64,000 bases of DNA, taken from NCBI GenBank assembly GCA_030431985.1, contig JAUIIB010000005.1:41375-105374 (forward strand). Reading direction: 5' to 3'. The stretch comes from Gammaproteobacteria bacterium. GTDB lineage: Bacteria > Pseudomonadota > Gammaproteobacteria > Burkholderiales > Nitrosomonadaceae. The stretch's first letter is position 1. Every line of letters starts with the position of its first letter. The position numbers and the translations under genes were made by a program. The notes below the pieces were generated by a model, which was not told the origin of the DNA, made no database searches, and saw only the letters and a program-made list of their open reading frames with translations. Below, one piece after another: positions 9,684-19,403 of the stretch.

Positions 9684-10478
9684 TTATTCAAGACATGCCT
9701 GATGACTCCGTTTCTTGAGCGTGCGTCGCGCATAGTAGGCAAACCCGACGGCGCTACGCTGTGAGCGCAGTATCCAGTCATGCGCTTCGCGCCCGAGCTC
9801 AGGATCAATCGGTTTGATAGCCCCGGCGGACTGCGCGAGTAAATGCATTTTTGCCGCACGTTCAAATGCAATAGCGAGCAGGCAGGACTCTTCAATGCTC
9901 GAACAGGCAACCAACAGTCCATGATGCGTCAGTAGAATTGCCCGCTTCGTGCCGATTGCCTGTGCAATCAACTCACCCTCCTCATTGCCAACCGGCACAC
10001 CCGGCCATTTAGACAAGAAAGCCACATCATCGTAGAGTACGCAGTTGTCCATATGAGAAATGATCAGAGGTTCTTCCAACATACTCAATGCTGCCGTATG
10101 TAAAGCATGCGTATGGATAATGCACTGTACATCGGGTCTGGCACGATACAACCAGGAATGAAAGCGATTGGCGGGATTGGCCATACCCTGGCCTTGCAAC
10201 ACTTCCAGGTCTTCGTTGACCAGTAATAAATTACCCGCACAAATCTCATCAAACCCAAGACCCAACCGTTGCGTTAGATAGGTCCCCGGCTGTTCGCCCC
10301 GTGCTGTTATTTGTCCGGCTAACGCGGAATCATGACCGTTGTCGAATAAAATACGGCAGGTTAACGCGAGCTTCTGTGCCTGACTGTATTGCGTACCCTG
10401 CAAATAGGTGTCCATCTGATCGAAGGATTGTCTGATTAATGTTTTCTTATCGAGATTAAATGTATTGTCATTCATCAT
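9684..10478 (-). CDS. Class II aldolase/adducin-family protein
   Basis: About 264 residues of the fuculose-1-phosphate aldolase/adducin fold. The zinc-binding histidines are visible in IIHTHALHTA and in the distal LLTHHGLLVA, and the substrate-side GNEEGELIAQ is present. The N terminus is uncertain: the frame is open to 10535, but paired ATGs at 10475 and 10478 with GGAAGC just upstream give the normal start of the domain. Class II aldolases act on sugar phosphates, but stand-alone members close to adducin often have no assigned substrate and none is implied here. An SDR gene lies immediately upstream on the same strand (gap about 70 bp), so the two probably form an operon. Substrate unknown. 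Confidence 0.82.
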   Translation of the reverse strand: MMNDNTFNLDKKTLIRQSFDQMDTYLQGTQYSQAQKLALTCRILFDNGHDSALAGQITARGEQPGTYLTQRLGLGFDEICAGNLLLVNEDLEVLQGQGMANPANRFHSWLYRARPDVQCIIHTHALHTAALSMLEEPLIISHMDNCVLYDDVAFLSKWPGVPVGNEEGELIAQAIGTKRAILLTHHGLLVACSSIEESCLLAIAFERAAKMHLLAQSAGAIKPIDPELGREAHDWILRSQRSAVGFAYYARRTLKKRSHQACLE

Positions 10479-10547
10479 GCTTCCGGTTATCTGAATATTG
10501 CTGACGATACTTAATGACTGATGACAGCATATCAACTATACGACCTG

Positions 10548-11246
10548 CTACCAGGGAATTATCTGTCCGTCAAAAGCAAAAAATTTACCAGTATCCGTGT
10601 GAATCAACGCATCGATAACATGACGCATGCCCGAAACACTTTTCTCAGTTGAAATCAGTGCGTTTGGACCGCCCATGTCCGTCCTCACCCAACCGGGATG
10701 CAATAACGCCACGATAATGCCTTTAGATTCCAAATCTATCGCAAGGCTTTTCATCACAATATTGACCGCTGATTTACTTGAACGATAGACGTAACTGCCT
10801 CCACTTCGATTATCCGCCACACTGCCCATTTTGCTGGTTATCGTAACAATTTTTTTTAGTTGACTGCTTGCAATCTGTGAATAAAAAGCGTCCACCATTT
10901 TGAAGGGCGCCATGGTATTCACCCTGAATGCATCGGCCCAAGCATTGTAATCAACCTGATGAAAGCTGGTATTACGGGCTACCGGATAGGTGCCCGCATT
11001 ATTAATCAGCAGATCGATTTTTTCCGCCGATAATTCTTTAGATAATTGCTCAATTTGTTCATGTTTGTCGACGTCCAGCGCACAAATTTGAATCTCATCG
11101 GAAAATTGCGACGCAAGCTGGTTTAACTCATTTGAAGTTAACGGATCACGAGTGCAAGCCAACACACGCCAACCGTCAAGAGCATATTGACGCACAAATT
11201 CCAGACCGATACCGCGATTTGCGCCAGTGATTAAAACTGTTCTCAT
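10548..11246 (-). CDS. Short-chain dehydrogenase/reductase (SDR)
   Basis: Rossmann-fold NAD(P)-dependent oxidoreductase of 232 residues (classical SDR). Nucleotide-binding TGANRGIG lies near residues 7-14, NNAG near 83, the catalytic Ser in VTITSKMG, and the catalytic YxxxK as YRSSK. C-terminal sequence of the type HPGWVRTDMGG is similar to sniffer/CsgA-like SDRs, a subgroup whose substrates are mostly undefined. The start was set at MRTVLITG, the usual position relative to the glycine motif; 22 more codons are open upstream. It precedes the class II aldolase gene, so a joint role in sugar or hydroxyacid metabolism is possible but unproven. Confidence 0.88.
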   Translation of the reverse strand: MRTVLITGANRGIGLEFVRQYALDGWRVLACTRDPLTSNELNQLASQFSDEIQICALDVDKHEQIEQLSKELSAEKIDLLINNAGTYPVARNTSFHQVDYNAWADAFRVNTMAPFKMVDAFYSQIASSQLKKIVTITSKMGSVADNRSGGSYVYRSSKSAVNIVMKSLAIDLESKGIIVALLHPGWVRTDMGGPNALISTEKSVSGMRHVIDALIHTDTGKFFAFDGQIIPW

Positions 11247-11472
11247 TCGATTAATAATTTTAAGTTGTGAATGACTTTTTATGTTACACGCAATTGATGT
11301 ATTTGCATTCACGATTTATCAAGAATCCCCGGCCTCGAACATGAATAAATTATCCGACGCATCAACTCAGAATTGACGAGAAAATTAATTAATATATTAA
11401 TAATCAATTAGTTAAATAAGTAACGTACACTGCATTAATGGTCGGATGAACAATGAAATATGATTCAAAGCC

Positions 11473-11502
11473 TTGTCTAATACTCGCCAGCTAGGGTATA
11501 GT
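11473..11502 (+). promoter_or_regulatory. Predicted sigma-70 promoter of the glycine riboswitch/gcv operon
   Basis: A -35-like TTGTCT at 11473-11478 and a -10-like TATAGT at 11497-11502 are separated by 18 bp. The implied start site near 11509 falls about 20 bp before the first glycine aptamer, which is where a leader RNA should begin. Predicted by eye. Confidence 0.5.
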
Positions 11503-11529
11503 TCACGATCTGCCAAAATATGTTCAAGC

Positions 11530-11728
11530 AGGAGAGCGCGCTAATGACTATTTCAACAAGCGCCGCCGAAGGCGTAACTCCCCGGAATCGCTCAGGCACG
11601 GTCGAACATTGTTTCTCCCTGAGAACCGCTTGAAACAGGCAATCTGGAGAGCGTCAGGCTGTCAAGCCTGACCACCGAAGGGGCACACGGTTTTCCCGTA
11701 ATCTCTCAGGTAAAAGGACAGAGGGGTG
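11530..11728 (+). ncRNA. Tandem glycine riboswitch upstream of gcvT
   Basis: Two aptamers in series are recognisable. The first starts GGAGAGCGCG at about 11531 with the core GCCGCCGAAGG and CGCTCAGGCA. The second starts CTGGAGAGCG near 11644 with CACCGAAGGGG and TCTCTCAGGTAAAAGGACAG. These are the conserved glycine-aptamer strings (GGAGAG, CCGAAG, CTCAGG). They are joined by a short linker. The usual logic in proteobacteria is that glycine binding turns on the cleavage operon. About 70 bp lie between the second aptamer and the GTG start of gcvT, room for an expression platform. This explains most of the 552-bp gap between the SDR gene and gcvT. Confidence 0.93.
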
Positions 11729-11798
11729 AGGTCATTGAAGTCATGGTATGGTTAGTACCATGCAGTATGACTTACTTTAAACACCGGGAGAATAATCC

Positions 11799-12890
11799 GT
11801 GCTAAAAAAAACACCCCTTAATCAAACCCACCGCGAAATGAATGCCAAGATGGTGGATTTCGGCGGCTGGGACATGCCGCTGCATTATGGCTCTCAGCTT
11901 GAAGAACACCATAAGGTCCGCCAAGACGCCGGTATGTTCGATGTCTCTCACATGTTGCCGGTCGATATCAAAGGCGAAGGCACGCGTGATTTTCTGCGCC
12001 GTCTCGTCGCAAACAATGTCGATAAACTGACAGTTTCAGGTAAAGCGCTCTATACCTGTATGCTGACACCTCAGGGTGGCGTTATCGACGATCTGATCGT
12101 CTATTTTTTAACCGACTCATGGTTTCGAATCGTCGTCAATGCAGGAACCGCAGATAAAGATGTCGAATGGATTTGCAAGCAACGCGACACATTTGCACCA
12201 GATCTGGAAATCACACCGCGTCGTGACCTGGCCATGGTTGCCGTACAAGGTCCCAGCGCCCGCGCTAAAGTCTGGCAGGTCATTCCGAATTCCCAAGCTG
12301 CAACCGAAACACTGAAGTTGTTTCAATCCACATCACTCAATCAGTATTTTATTGCGCGCACCGGCTACACCGGTGAAGACGGCTTTGAAATCATTCTGCC
12401 TGCAGATGAAGCGTCCGCATTCTGGAAAGCATTGCATGCGGCAGGCGTTGCTCCAGCCGGACTCGGCGCGCGCGACACGCTGCGCCTTGAAGCGGGCATG
12501 AATTTATATGGCCAGGATATGGATGAGTCGATATCACCTTTGGAATCGGGACTGAGCTGGACGGTAGATTTAAAAAGCGAGCGTGATTTTATCGGCAAAC
12601 AAGCACTATTGGATTCGAAATCAACGCAACAGCTTATAGGATTAATTTTACTGGACCGCGGCGTCTTGAGAAGTCACCAGAAAGTCATCGCTGACTATAA
12701 CGGCCAGGAAATTGAAGGCGAAATTACCAGTGGTGGATTCTCACCCACCCTGAATCAATCCATTGCCCTGGCTCGAATGAATGCTGGAATCTCTCCCGAT
12801 ACCGAGGTGCATGTGTTAGTCAGAGATAAGAAATTGCGTGCTAAAGTGGTAAAATATCCCTTTGTACGAAACGGCAAAGCGCTGGTTTAA
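11799..12890 (+). CDS. gcvT: GcvT, glycine cleavage T protein (aminomethyltransferase)
   Basis: Transfers the aminomethyl carbon from lipoyl-GcvH to tetrahydrofolate, releasing ammonia. The 363-residue chain has the normal start [23 protein letters not shown], the DVSHM segment, and the folate-binding region [10 protein letters not shown] and [17 protein letters not shown]. It starts at a GTG with GGGAG eight bases upstream. The previous gene is on the opposite strand, and the leader contains a tandem glycine riboswitch, so transcription of the whole gcv operon should respond to glycine. gcvH follows after 39 bp. Confidence 0.97.
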   Translation: MLKKTPLNQTHREMNAKMVDFGGWDMPLHYGSQLEEHHKVRQDAGMFDVSHMLPVDIKGEGTRDFLRRLVANNVDKLTVSGKALYTCMLTPQGGVIDDLIVYFLTDSWFRIVVNAGTADKDVEWICKQRDTFAPDLEITPRRDLAMVAVQGPSARAKVWQVIPNSQAATETLKLFQSTSLNQYFIARTGYTGEDGFEIILPADEASAFWKALHAAGVAPAGLGARDTLRLEAGMNLYGQDMDESISPLESGLSWTVDLKSERDFIGKQALLDSKSTQQLIGLILLDRGVLRSHQKVIADYNGQEIEGEITSGGFSPTLNQSIALARMNAGISPDTEVHVLVRDKKLRAKVVKYPFVRNGKALV

Positions 12891-12929
12891 TCTTGGGATC
12901 ATCTTTCAAAAATAATTCTGGAGTAAAAA

Positions 12930-13319
12930 ATGAGCATTCCTACAGATCTGAAATACACCAAATCACATGAATGGGTTAAAACCGAGGCCGATGGCACGGT
13001 TACCGTAGGTATTACCGATCACGCCCAGGAATTACTTGGCGATATGGTTTTCGTAGAACTTCCGCAAGTCGGTGACACATTTACACAAAAACAAGAATGT
13101 GCAGTTGCTGAATCCGTAAAGGCCGCCGCAGATGTATATTGCCCCATTTCCGGTGAAGTTGTGGAAGTCAACACACCACTGGTTGATAGCCCTGAAAACA
13201 TTAATCAGGACGCCTTTAATTCATGGCTATTCAAATTAAAACCGAGTAATTCTGATGAACTGGGCGGACTACTTGACGCTGAAGGCTATCAAACCTTACT
13301 AGACAGCGAAGAACACTAA
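12930..13319 (+). CDS. gcvH: GcvH, glycine cleavage H protein (lipoyl carrier)
   Basis: Small 129-residue lipoyl-domain protein that shuttles the methylamine intermediate between P, T and L proteins. The lipoylated lysine lies in ESVKAA at about residue 64, within the beta-hairpin typical of the family. The N-terminal [10 protein letters not shown] and the C-terminal YQTLLD are normal. AGTAAAAA precedes the ATG and the spacing to gcvT is 39 bp. No L-protein (lipoamide dehydrogenase) gene is in the cluster; it is usually shared with the 2-oxoacid dehydrogenases. Confidence 0.97.
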   Translation: MSIPTDLKYTKSHEWVKTEADGTVTVGITDHAQELLGDMVFVELPQVGDTFTQKQECAVAESVKAAADVYCPISGEVVEVNTPLVDSPENINQDAFNSWLFKLKPSNSDELGGLLDAEGYQTLLDSEEH

Positions 13320-13391
13320 ACTAACAAGATGTGCGGCAGATAATTGACCGCATATTTATACATTATTTTTAAAGATTTTTTATAATTCGCT

Positions 13392-14735
13392 ATGCCGTTT
13401 ATTCCACATACACAAGAAGACATTACAGAAATGCTAGCCAGCATCGGCGCTGACTCTATCGAAACGCTTTTTGACGAAATACCTAGTGATTTAAAAAGCG
13501 GTCAGTTAACGAAAGTTCCTCCGGGATTGAGTGAAATGGAAATTACCCGGCTCATGATGGAACGCGCCAATCAAGATGGTTTTTACCAGAACTTTATCGG
13601 CGCTGGTGCATACGAACACCATATACCCGCTGCAGTTTGGCAAATCACAACACGCGGGGAATTCTATTCTTCTTACACGCCTTATCAGGCAGAAGCCAGT
13701 CAGGGTACTTTACAACTGCTGTATGAATATCAAACCATGATGGCTTCGCTGACCGGCATGGACGTTTCGAATGCCAGTATGTACGATGGCGCGACAGCCC
13801 TTGCCGAGGCTGTTCTAATGGCAGTACGCTCACACAAAACGTCGCGACGTATTTTAATGCCAGAAACGGTTCACCCGGTTTATAAAAAAGTCGTACGCGC
13901 TATTGTCGGCAATCAGAAAATAGACATCGTCGAATTACCTTTCTGCACCGAGGCCGGACGTATTTTACCTGAATCACTCGACAACGATGATTTTGCAGCG
14001 CTCGTCATTCCCCAACCTAATTTCTTCGGCGTATTGGAACAAGTCGATGAACTGACCGATTGGGCACACAGTAAAAATATGTTTGCCATTGGCGTTGTCA
14101 ATCCGGTTTCTCTGGCATTATTAACACCGCCAGGAGAATGGGGTGAGAAAGGTGCCGATATCGCTGTCGGTGAAGGACAGCCGTTAGGTATCCCGTTATC
14201 CAGCGGCGGCCCTTATTTTGGATTTATGGCATGTAAAAATAATTTGATACGTCAGATTCCCGGCAGAATTATCGGGAGAACCAATGACCTGGACGGAAAA
14301 CCCGGATTCGTTTTGACACTCCAGGCCCGTGAACAACACATCCGCAGATCCAAAGCCACTTCGAATATTTGTACCAATCAAGGTCTAATGGTAACAGCAG
14401 CGACTATTTTTATGTCTCTACTCGGACCTACGGGTCTTCGCCGTGTGGCTGAACATTCGCACGCCAACACCGTAAGCCTGGTTGAAAAACTTGAAAAAAT
14501 TCCCGGTGTGGAACGCGCATTCAGTAGCCCATTTTTTCATGAAACGGCACTGAAATTGGCCAAACCTGTCGACAAGGTTCTCTCTGAGCTGAAAAACAAA
14601 GGTATTTTAGGCGGACTGAATCTGCAGACACTTTACCCAGAGATGGAAAATACACTATTAATCTGCGCGACAGAAACTAAAACCGCGGCTGACATTCAAA
14701 ACTGTGTTGAACATTTTGCACAAGCGCTCAAATAA
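13392..14735 (+). CDS. gcvPA: GcvPA, glycine dehydrogenase (decarboxylating) subunit 1
   Basis: N-terminal half of the split P protein, which with GcvPB decarboxylates glycine using PLP. Typical strings are MPFIPHT near the start, [28 protein letters not shown] and SNICTNQ. The length of 447 residues fits the two-subunit form found in many bacteria, as opposed to the fused protein of about 950 residues in E. coli. The PLP lysine is in the partner GcvPB. Between the two subunit genes lies tpx, an unusual interruption. Confidence 0.96.
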   Translation: MPFIPHTQEDITEMLASIGADSIETLFDEIPSDLKSGQLTKVPPGLSEMEITRLMMERANQDGFYQNFIGAGAYEHHIPAAVWQITTRGEFYSSYTPYQAEASQGTLQLLYEYQTMMASLTGMDVSNASMYDGATALAEAVLMAVRSHKTSRRILMPETVHPVYKKVVRAIVGNQKIDIVELPFCTEAGRILPESLDNDDFAALVIPQPNFFGVLEQVDELTDWAHSKNMFAIGVVNPVSLALLTPPGEWGEKGADIAVGEGQPLGIPLSSGGPYFGFMACKNNLIRQIPGRIIGRTNDLDGKPGFVLTLQAREQHIRRSKATSNICTNQGLMVTAATIFMSLLGPTGLRRVAEHSHANTVSLVEKLEKIPGVERAFSSPFFHETALKLAKPVDKVLSELKNKGILGGLNLQTLYPEMENTLLICATETKTAADIQNCVEHFAQALK

Positions 14736-14820
14736 ACAATACTGCGCTATCTTATATCGCCGATTTACTACGAACATCACTTGTGTTTGTCTACTATAAA
14801 TAGTTTATTAAAGGAATAAC

Positions 14821-15315
14821 ATGGTCACATTAAAAGGTAATCCAATTCGTATTGAAGGTACTTTTCCACAAGTTGGACAGAAAGCGCCAGCCTTTTCACT
14901 GGTAAACCGGGATCTCGCTGACGTTACGCTAGAAAATTACGCTGGCAAGAAAAAAGTACTGAACATTGTCCCAAGCCTGGACACACCGGTTTGTGCGCTC
15001 TCTACACGCAAATTTAACAAGCAGGCAAGTAATATGGATAATACCGTTGTACTCATTATCGCCGCCGACTTGCCGTTCGCCATGAGCCGTTTTTGTGATG
15101 CAGAAAACCTGGACAAAGTCGTAACACTCTCGACTATGCGTGGCGCCGAGTTCATGAAAGACTACGGCGTTGCCATTGCAGACGGGCCCTTTGCAGGTGT
15201 TACAGCACGTGCTGTCATCGTTCTGGATGAATCTGACACTATCGTGCACGCAGAACTCGTTCCAGAAATTGCTGACGAACCCAATTACGATGCAGCGCTA
15301 ACTGCATTGAAATAA
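14821..15315 (+). CDS. tpx: Tpx, atypical 2-Cys thiol peroxidase
   Basis: Peroxiredoxin of 164 residues that reduces hydroperoxides using thioredoxin. The peroxidatic cysteine is at about residue 58 in SLDTPVC and the resolving cysteine at about 92 in SRFCDAENL, the Tpx-type arrangement. The N terminus MVTLKGNPI and GQKAPAFSL are typical. AAAGGAATAAC precedes the ATG. The gene sits between gcvPA (85 bp gap) and gcvPB (25 bp gap), all on one strand, so it is probably expressed with the glycine-cleavage operon. Why is not evident; see the findings. Confidence 0.96.
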   Translation: MVTLKGNPIRIEGTFPQVGQKAPAFSLVNRDLADVTLENYAGKKKVLNIVPSLDTPVCALSTRKFNKQASNMDNTVVLIIAADLPFAMSRFCDAENLDKVVTLSTMRGAEFMKDYGVAIADGPFAGVTARAVIVLDESDTIVHAELVPEIADEPNYDAALTALK

Positions 15316-15340
15316 TTTCAATAAATCCGAATACTCAATC

Positions 15341-16792
15341 ATGCTGATATTTGAACATGCACGCCCTGGAAGGCGTAACTATTCACAGGCTCCAGAAAAT
15401 GCCGCTGATACAAGCGGCATCCCGGAGCAATATTTACGCAAAAAACAGCCATTGCTGCCCGAAGTATCCGAAATGGATACTGTACGTCACTATACACGGC
15501 TGTCACAAAAAAATTTCTCTATTGATACTGAGTTTTATCCGCTCGGTTCGTGCACCATGAAATACAATCCGCGTGCATGTAATGCACTAGCCATGTTGCC
15601 GCAATACATAGGCAGACACCCACTTGCACCGGAAGATACGGGACAGGGATTTATGGCCTGCCTGCACGATTTGCAGGAAATTCTTAAAGATGTCACCGGT
15701 ATGGCTGGCATTAGCCTGGCCCCTATGGCCGGTGCACAAGGTGAGTTGATCGGTGTTATGATGATTCGGGCCTATCATGAATCTCGCGGTGATTTTGAAC
15801 GGACAGAAATCATCGTACCGGATGCGGCGCACGGCACTAACCCGGCAACTGCAGTCATGTGTGGATTCAAAGTCGTAGAAATTGCTACCGATAAGAAAGG
15901 CAATGTGGACATCGACGCCCTCAAAGCTGCAGTGGGACCGCAAACAGCTGGACTCATGCTGACCAACCCATCCACCCTTGGTGTTTTTGAAGAAAATGTC
16001 ACCGAAATGAGCCGGATCGTTCACGAAGCCGGTGGTTTACTCTACTACGACGGCGCCAATCTGAACGCTGTGCTGGGCAAAGTAAAGCCTGGGGATATGG
16101 GTTTTGATGTCATTCATATCAACCTGCATAAAACCTTCTCTACGCCACATGGCGGCGGCGGCCCCGGTTCTGCTCCGGTCGGCGTTTCCAAACGCTTGCT
16201 GCCATTTATTCCCATACCTTTTGTAAAGTTTGAGAACGGTCAATACGATTGGGTCACGGAAAAAGAAGTACCACAGACTATCGGCAGACTCTCTGCTCAT
16301 ATGGGCAATGCAGGCGTTTTATTACGCGCCTATGTGTATGTCCGTCTGCTGGGTAGAGACGGTATGCACCGAATTGCTGAGTTTGCGACATTAAACGCCA
16401 ACTATTTGATGGCCGAACTCAAAAAAGCCGGCTTTGAAATTGCATATCCGACACGGCGCGCCAGCCATGAATTTATCGTTACATTGAAAAATGTTAAGGA
16501 AAAAACCGGTATTACGGCGATGAATCTGGCCAAGCGTTTGTTAGACAAAGGTTTTCATGCGCCTACAACATATTTCCCGATTCTGGTTCCAGAGTGTTTG
16601 CTTATCGAGCCTGCTGAAACGGAATCGAAACAAACACTGGACGCGTTTGTCACCGCAATGAAAGAAATTTTAGCCGAAATTCAGGAACAACCCGATCTCG
16701 TCAAAAACGCACCGCATACCATGCCGTTACGTAAGCTTGACGACGTCAAGGCGGCACGGGAACTTGATTTATGCTGGAAACCGGAAGATTAG
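15341..16792 (+). CDS. gcvPB: GcvPB, glycine dehydrogenase (decarboxylating) subunit 2
   Basis: C-terminal, PLP-carrying half of the split P protein; 483 residues, the normal size. The Schiff-base lysine lies near residue 264 in HINLHKTF, followed by the glycine-rich PHGGGGPGS. Upstream conserved strings are [12 protein letters not shown] and [10 protein letters not shown]. The ATG at 15341 is 25 bp after tpx. It is the last gene of the operon; a perfect 10-bp inverted repeat lies 70 bp after the stop. Confidence 0.96.
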   Translation: MLIFEHARPGRRNYSQAPENAADTSGIPEQYLRKKQPLLPEVSEMDTVRHYTRLSQKNFSIDTEFYPLGSCTMKYNPRACNALAMLPQYIGRHPLAPEDTGQGFMACLHDLQEILKDVTGMAGISLAPMAGAQGELIGVMMIRAYHESRGDFERTEIIVPDAAHGTNPATAVMCGFKVVEIATDKKGNVDIDALKAAVGPQTAGLMLTNPSTLGVFEENVTEMSRIVHEAGGLLYYDGANLNAVLGKVKPGDMGFDVIHINLHKTFSTPHGGGGPGSAPVGVSKRLLPFIPIPFVKFENGQYDWVTEKEVPQTIGRLSAHMGNAGVLLRAYVYVRLLGRDGMHRIAEFATLNANYLMAELKKAGFEIAYPTRRASHEFIVTLKNVKEKTGITAMNLAKRLLDKGFHAPTTYFPILVPECLLIEPAETESKQTLDAFVTAMKEILAEIQEQPDLVKNAPHTMPLRKLDDVKAARELDLCWKPED

Positions 16793-16862
16793 ACAAAGAA
16801 TAATCGAATTTTGAATTATTTCTAAAACCGGTTTTTAACCACATTTAGTTTCAAAACACTGC

Positions 16863-16898
16863 ATTTCCCCAGATCCTCCAAATGGAAGCTGGGGAAAT
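16863..16898 (+). terminator. Hairpin downstream of the gcv operon
   Basis: Perfect 10-bp inverted repeat ATTTCCCCAG / CTGGGGAAAT around a 16-nt loop, 70 bp after gcvPB. There is no clear run of T after it, so a rho-independent terminator is possible but not textbook. Confidence 0.45.
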
Positions 16899-16958
16899 AA
16901 CTCAGTTGCCTTTAAAACACGCTTCCAATCCACTTTATACGCACTACAATAAATAATT

Positions 16959-17894
16959 ATGCGAACACTTATTTGCGGTTCTATCGCCTACGACAACATC
17001 ATGGTTTTCCCTGACCATTTTAAAAATCATATTCTGCCTGAAAAGATTCATGCATTGAATGTTGCTTTTTTGGTACCCGAGATGCGCCGCGAATTCGGTG
17101 GTTGTGCGGGCAATATTGCCTATAATCTAAAAATGCTTGGCGGCGATCCCATAATGATGGCAACAGTAGGTGATGATATCCAGCCTTACATGAGCCGATT
17201 TGAGCAATTGGGTTTGGATAAATCATGTGTGCTTCATGTCAATGACGCCTTTACCGCTCAGGCATTCATAACAACCGATCTGGATGACAATCAGATTACT
17301 GCATTCCATCCGGGCGCAATGAATTTTTCACACTTAAATTCGGTCGCTGATGCGGGACAAGTTAAGCTTGGGATTATTGCGCCAGACGGCCGTGACGGGA
17401 TGTTGCAACACGCCCGGGAGTTTCATGCCGCCAGTATTCCATTCATCTTTGATCCAGGTCAAGGACTGCCCATGTACAATGGTGATGAACTGACCGACTT
17501 TATTAACAAAGCTGACTATATCGCCGTCAACGATTACGAGGGGCAATTGTTGCAGGATCGTACCGGGATGAATTTGGAATCAATTGCAGCCAACACCAAG
17601 GCACTTATCGTCACACTGGGTGCAGAGGGTTCGATTATTTATACCGACGGTAAACAAATTCAAATTCCGTGTGTCAAACCCACGGAGATAGTCGATCCTA
17701 CAGGTTGTGGCGATGCTTATCGGGCTGGATTACTCTATGGTATTGTTAACGAAATGGACTGGCAAGCTATCGGGCAACTCGGATCATTAATGGGTGCTTT
17801 AAAAATCGCGCAGCGCGGTGGACAAAATCACCGATTTACCCGCGATGAAATCGATCAACACTATTATGAGCATTTCAAAAGCCGGATTTTCTAA
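16959..17894 (+). CDS. PfkB-family carbohydrate/adenosine-type kinase
   Basis: Ribokinase-like sugar or nucleoside kinase of 311 residues. The N terminus MRTLICGSIAYDNI and the glycine pair in REFGGCAGNIAYNL are typical of the adenosine-kinase-like PfkB branch. The C-terminal PfkB signature with the catalytic base is DPTGCGDAYRAG. Likely to phosphorylate a sugar or nucleoside with ATP, but the substrate cannot be read from the motifs. It stands alone between the gcv hairpin and the next gene, 94 bp away on the same strand. Confidence 0.85.
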   Translation: MRTLICGSIAYDNIMVFPDHFKNHILPEKIHALNVAFLVPEMRREFGGCAGNIAYNLKMLGGDPIMMATVGDDIQPYMSRFEQLGLDKSCVLHVNDAFTAQAFITTDLDDNQITAFHPGAMNFSHLNSVADAGQVKLGIIAPDGRDGMLQHAREFHAASIPFIFDPGQGLPMYNGDELTDFINKADYIAVNDYEGQLLQDRTGMNLESIAANTKALIVTLGAEGSIIYTDGKQIQIPCVKPTEIVDPTGCGDAYRAGLLYGIVNEMDWQAIGQLGSLMGALKIAQRGGQNHRFTRDEIDQHYYEHFKSRIF

Positions 17895-17988
17895 GTTAAA
17901 TTCACACCACCGATTGGTCATACAGCCAATGATTCCGCATTGAATGTATAATCGGCAGATTGAATAAAAACGGATAAAGCAGACATTC

Positions 17989-18837
17989 ATGAAATTGCTA
18001 AGCTGGAACATTCAATGGGGTCGTGGCATGAACGGCAAAGTCGATCTCCAACGTATCCTCAAAACGATAGACCAGCTGGATAAATTTGATGTCATCTGCT
18101 TACAAGAAGTTGCCATAAATTTTCCTGGTTTGCCTGGTAGCCGGGGTGAAAATCAGCTCGCTATTCTTGCGGACGGTTTACCTGAGTATACTGCAATATA
18201 TGGCGCCGCAACGGATTTGCCGGATAACAATGGGAAAAGGAGTCAATTCGGCAATGTGATTTTTTCACGCTTGCCTGTGGGACAAATCTGGCGCCACTTA
18301 TTGCCCTGGCCAGCAGAACCGGAAATTCCAAGTATGCAACGTGCACTTATAGAAATTATCGTCACAGCACCTTTTGGACCGGTACGCATACAAACAACCC
18401 ATCTTGAATATTATTCACAACACCAACGTATAGCGCAGATTGAGGCAATTCGCCGTTTGCACGTTGAAGCATCCATCATGTCAAACCTTAGTTCTCGCTC
18501 CGCTAAACAAAACAGACCCTTAGATGGCTGCCTACGGCCCGCTGAAGCGATATTGTGCGGCGACCTGAATTTTACAGCGACCGCGCATGAAAGAGCGCAA
18601 ATGCAAGCCCCGTTTGAACGCAACATACCGGCATTCCATGATACACGAACACTGATGTATCCCAATGAACCCCATGCGCCTACAGTCGGTATTCATGCGG
18701 TAGATTTTGTTGATCAACCCGAATGTTTTGACTATATCTTCATTACTGACGGATTAAGAAAGCATCTTAAAGCATATCATACAGACCCTATTACGCAGGC
18801 ATCTGACCACCAGCCCGTTTGGATAGAATTAACATAG
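17989..18837 (+). CDS. Endonuclease/exonuclease/phosphatase-fold hydrolase
   Basis: Metal-dependent phosphodiesterase/phosphatase of the EEP superfamily, 282 residues. Diagnostic motifs occur in order: LSWNIQWGRG at the N terminus, ICLQEV with the metal-binding Glu, TTHLEY, GDLNFTA, and the C-terminal SDHQPVW with the catalytic Asp-His. No signal peptide, so cytoplasmic. The family includes nucleases, inositol phosphatases and sphingomyelinases; the size and simple architecture do not decide between them. AAAGCAGACATTC precedes the ATG. Confidence 0.86.
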   Translation: MKLLSWNIQWGRGMNGKVDLQRILKTIDQLDKFDVICLQEVAINFPGLPGSRGENQLAILADGLPEYTAIYGAATDLPDNNGKRSQFGNVIFSRLPVGQIWRHLLPWPAEPEIPSMQRALIEIIVTAPFGPVRIQTTHLEYYSQHQRIAQIEAIRRLHVEASIMSNLSSRSAKQNRPLDGCLRPAEAILCGDLNFTATAHERAQMQAPFERNIPAFHDTRTLMYPNEPHAPTVGIHAVDFVDQPECFDYIFITDGLRKHLKAYHTDPITQASDHQPVWIELT

Positions 18838-18998
18838 TTACCGACATCCATTCAAACAGACGCTCATCTTTGATGCGTCCATACCACTACTCATTAATCA
18901 CTGGCTCAAACTCACTGCCGGACTCACCTCCACTGTTTCTATTGATATATAGGTTATGCTAGGATTTTAATTCCTCAATCAAACAAGGGAGAACTAAA

Positions 18999-19403
18999 AT
19001 GAAAAAAATGATTACAGCGCTTGTTTTGTTGCTACTCTCATCAACCTCAGTCGTTGCATCGGGCCCGTTTGACGGCATTTACGCATTCAGCGTCAATGGA
19101 TCTGCAGCAGGCTTTGCATCTATCCACGAAAACAATGGTGTCATGATTGCGATAACGCTTGAGCCTTCCCCTTTTGACTCAACCTGGGAAGCGATTCGCG
19201 GAACACGCAACGGCAATACAGCCCGAATGAATTCGATTTTTGGCACCGTTAATCTTGAAATTGACATCACATTCAATAGTGATAACGTAACAGGCACGGC
19301 TACGATAATATCCTGCAGTGACGATGACGATGATTCATCAAATGACGACGACAATTGCGATATTCCACCCGGTACTGTTTTGGGTCTAACTAAAATTTTT
19401 TAA
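18999..19403 (+). CDS. Small secreted protein with Asp-rich C-terminal loop
   Basis: No family recognised. The 134-residue product has a clear signal peptide (MKKMITALVLLLL, cleavage near VVAS at about 20) and a compact beta-rich-looking body (FDGIYAFSVNGSAAG). It then has an unusual acidic patch of eight Asp in a short Ser/Asn stretch bracketed by two cysteines (CSDDDD and NCDIPP). This could bind Ca2+ or be a disulphide-closed acidic loop. GGGAGAAC precedes the ATG. It is a single gene with more than 1 kb of non-coding DNA after it. Periplasmic or secreted; role unknown. Confidence 0.75.
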   Translation: MKKMITALVLLLLSSTSVVASGPFDGIYAFSVNGSAAGFASIHENNGVMIAITLEPSPFDSTWEAIRGTRNGNTARMNSIFGTVNLEIDITFNSDNVTGTATIISCSDDDDDSSNDDDNCDIPPGTVLGLTKIF

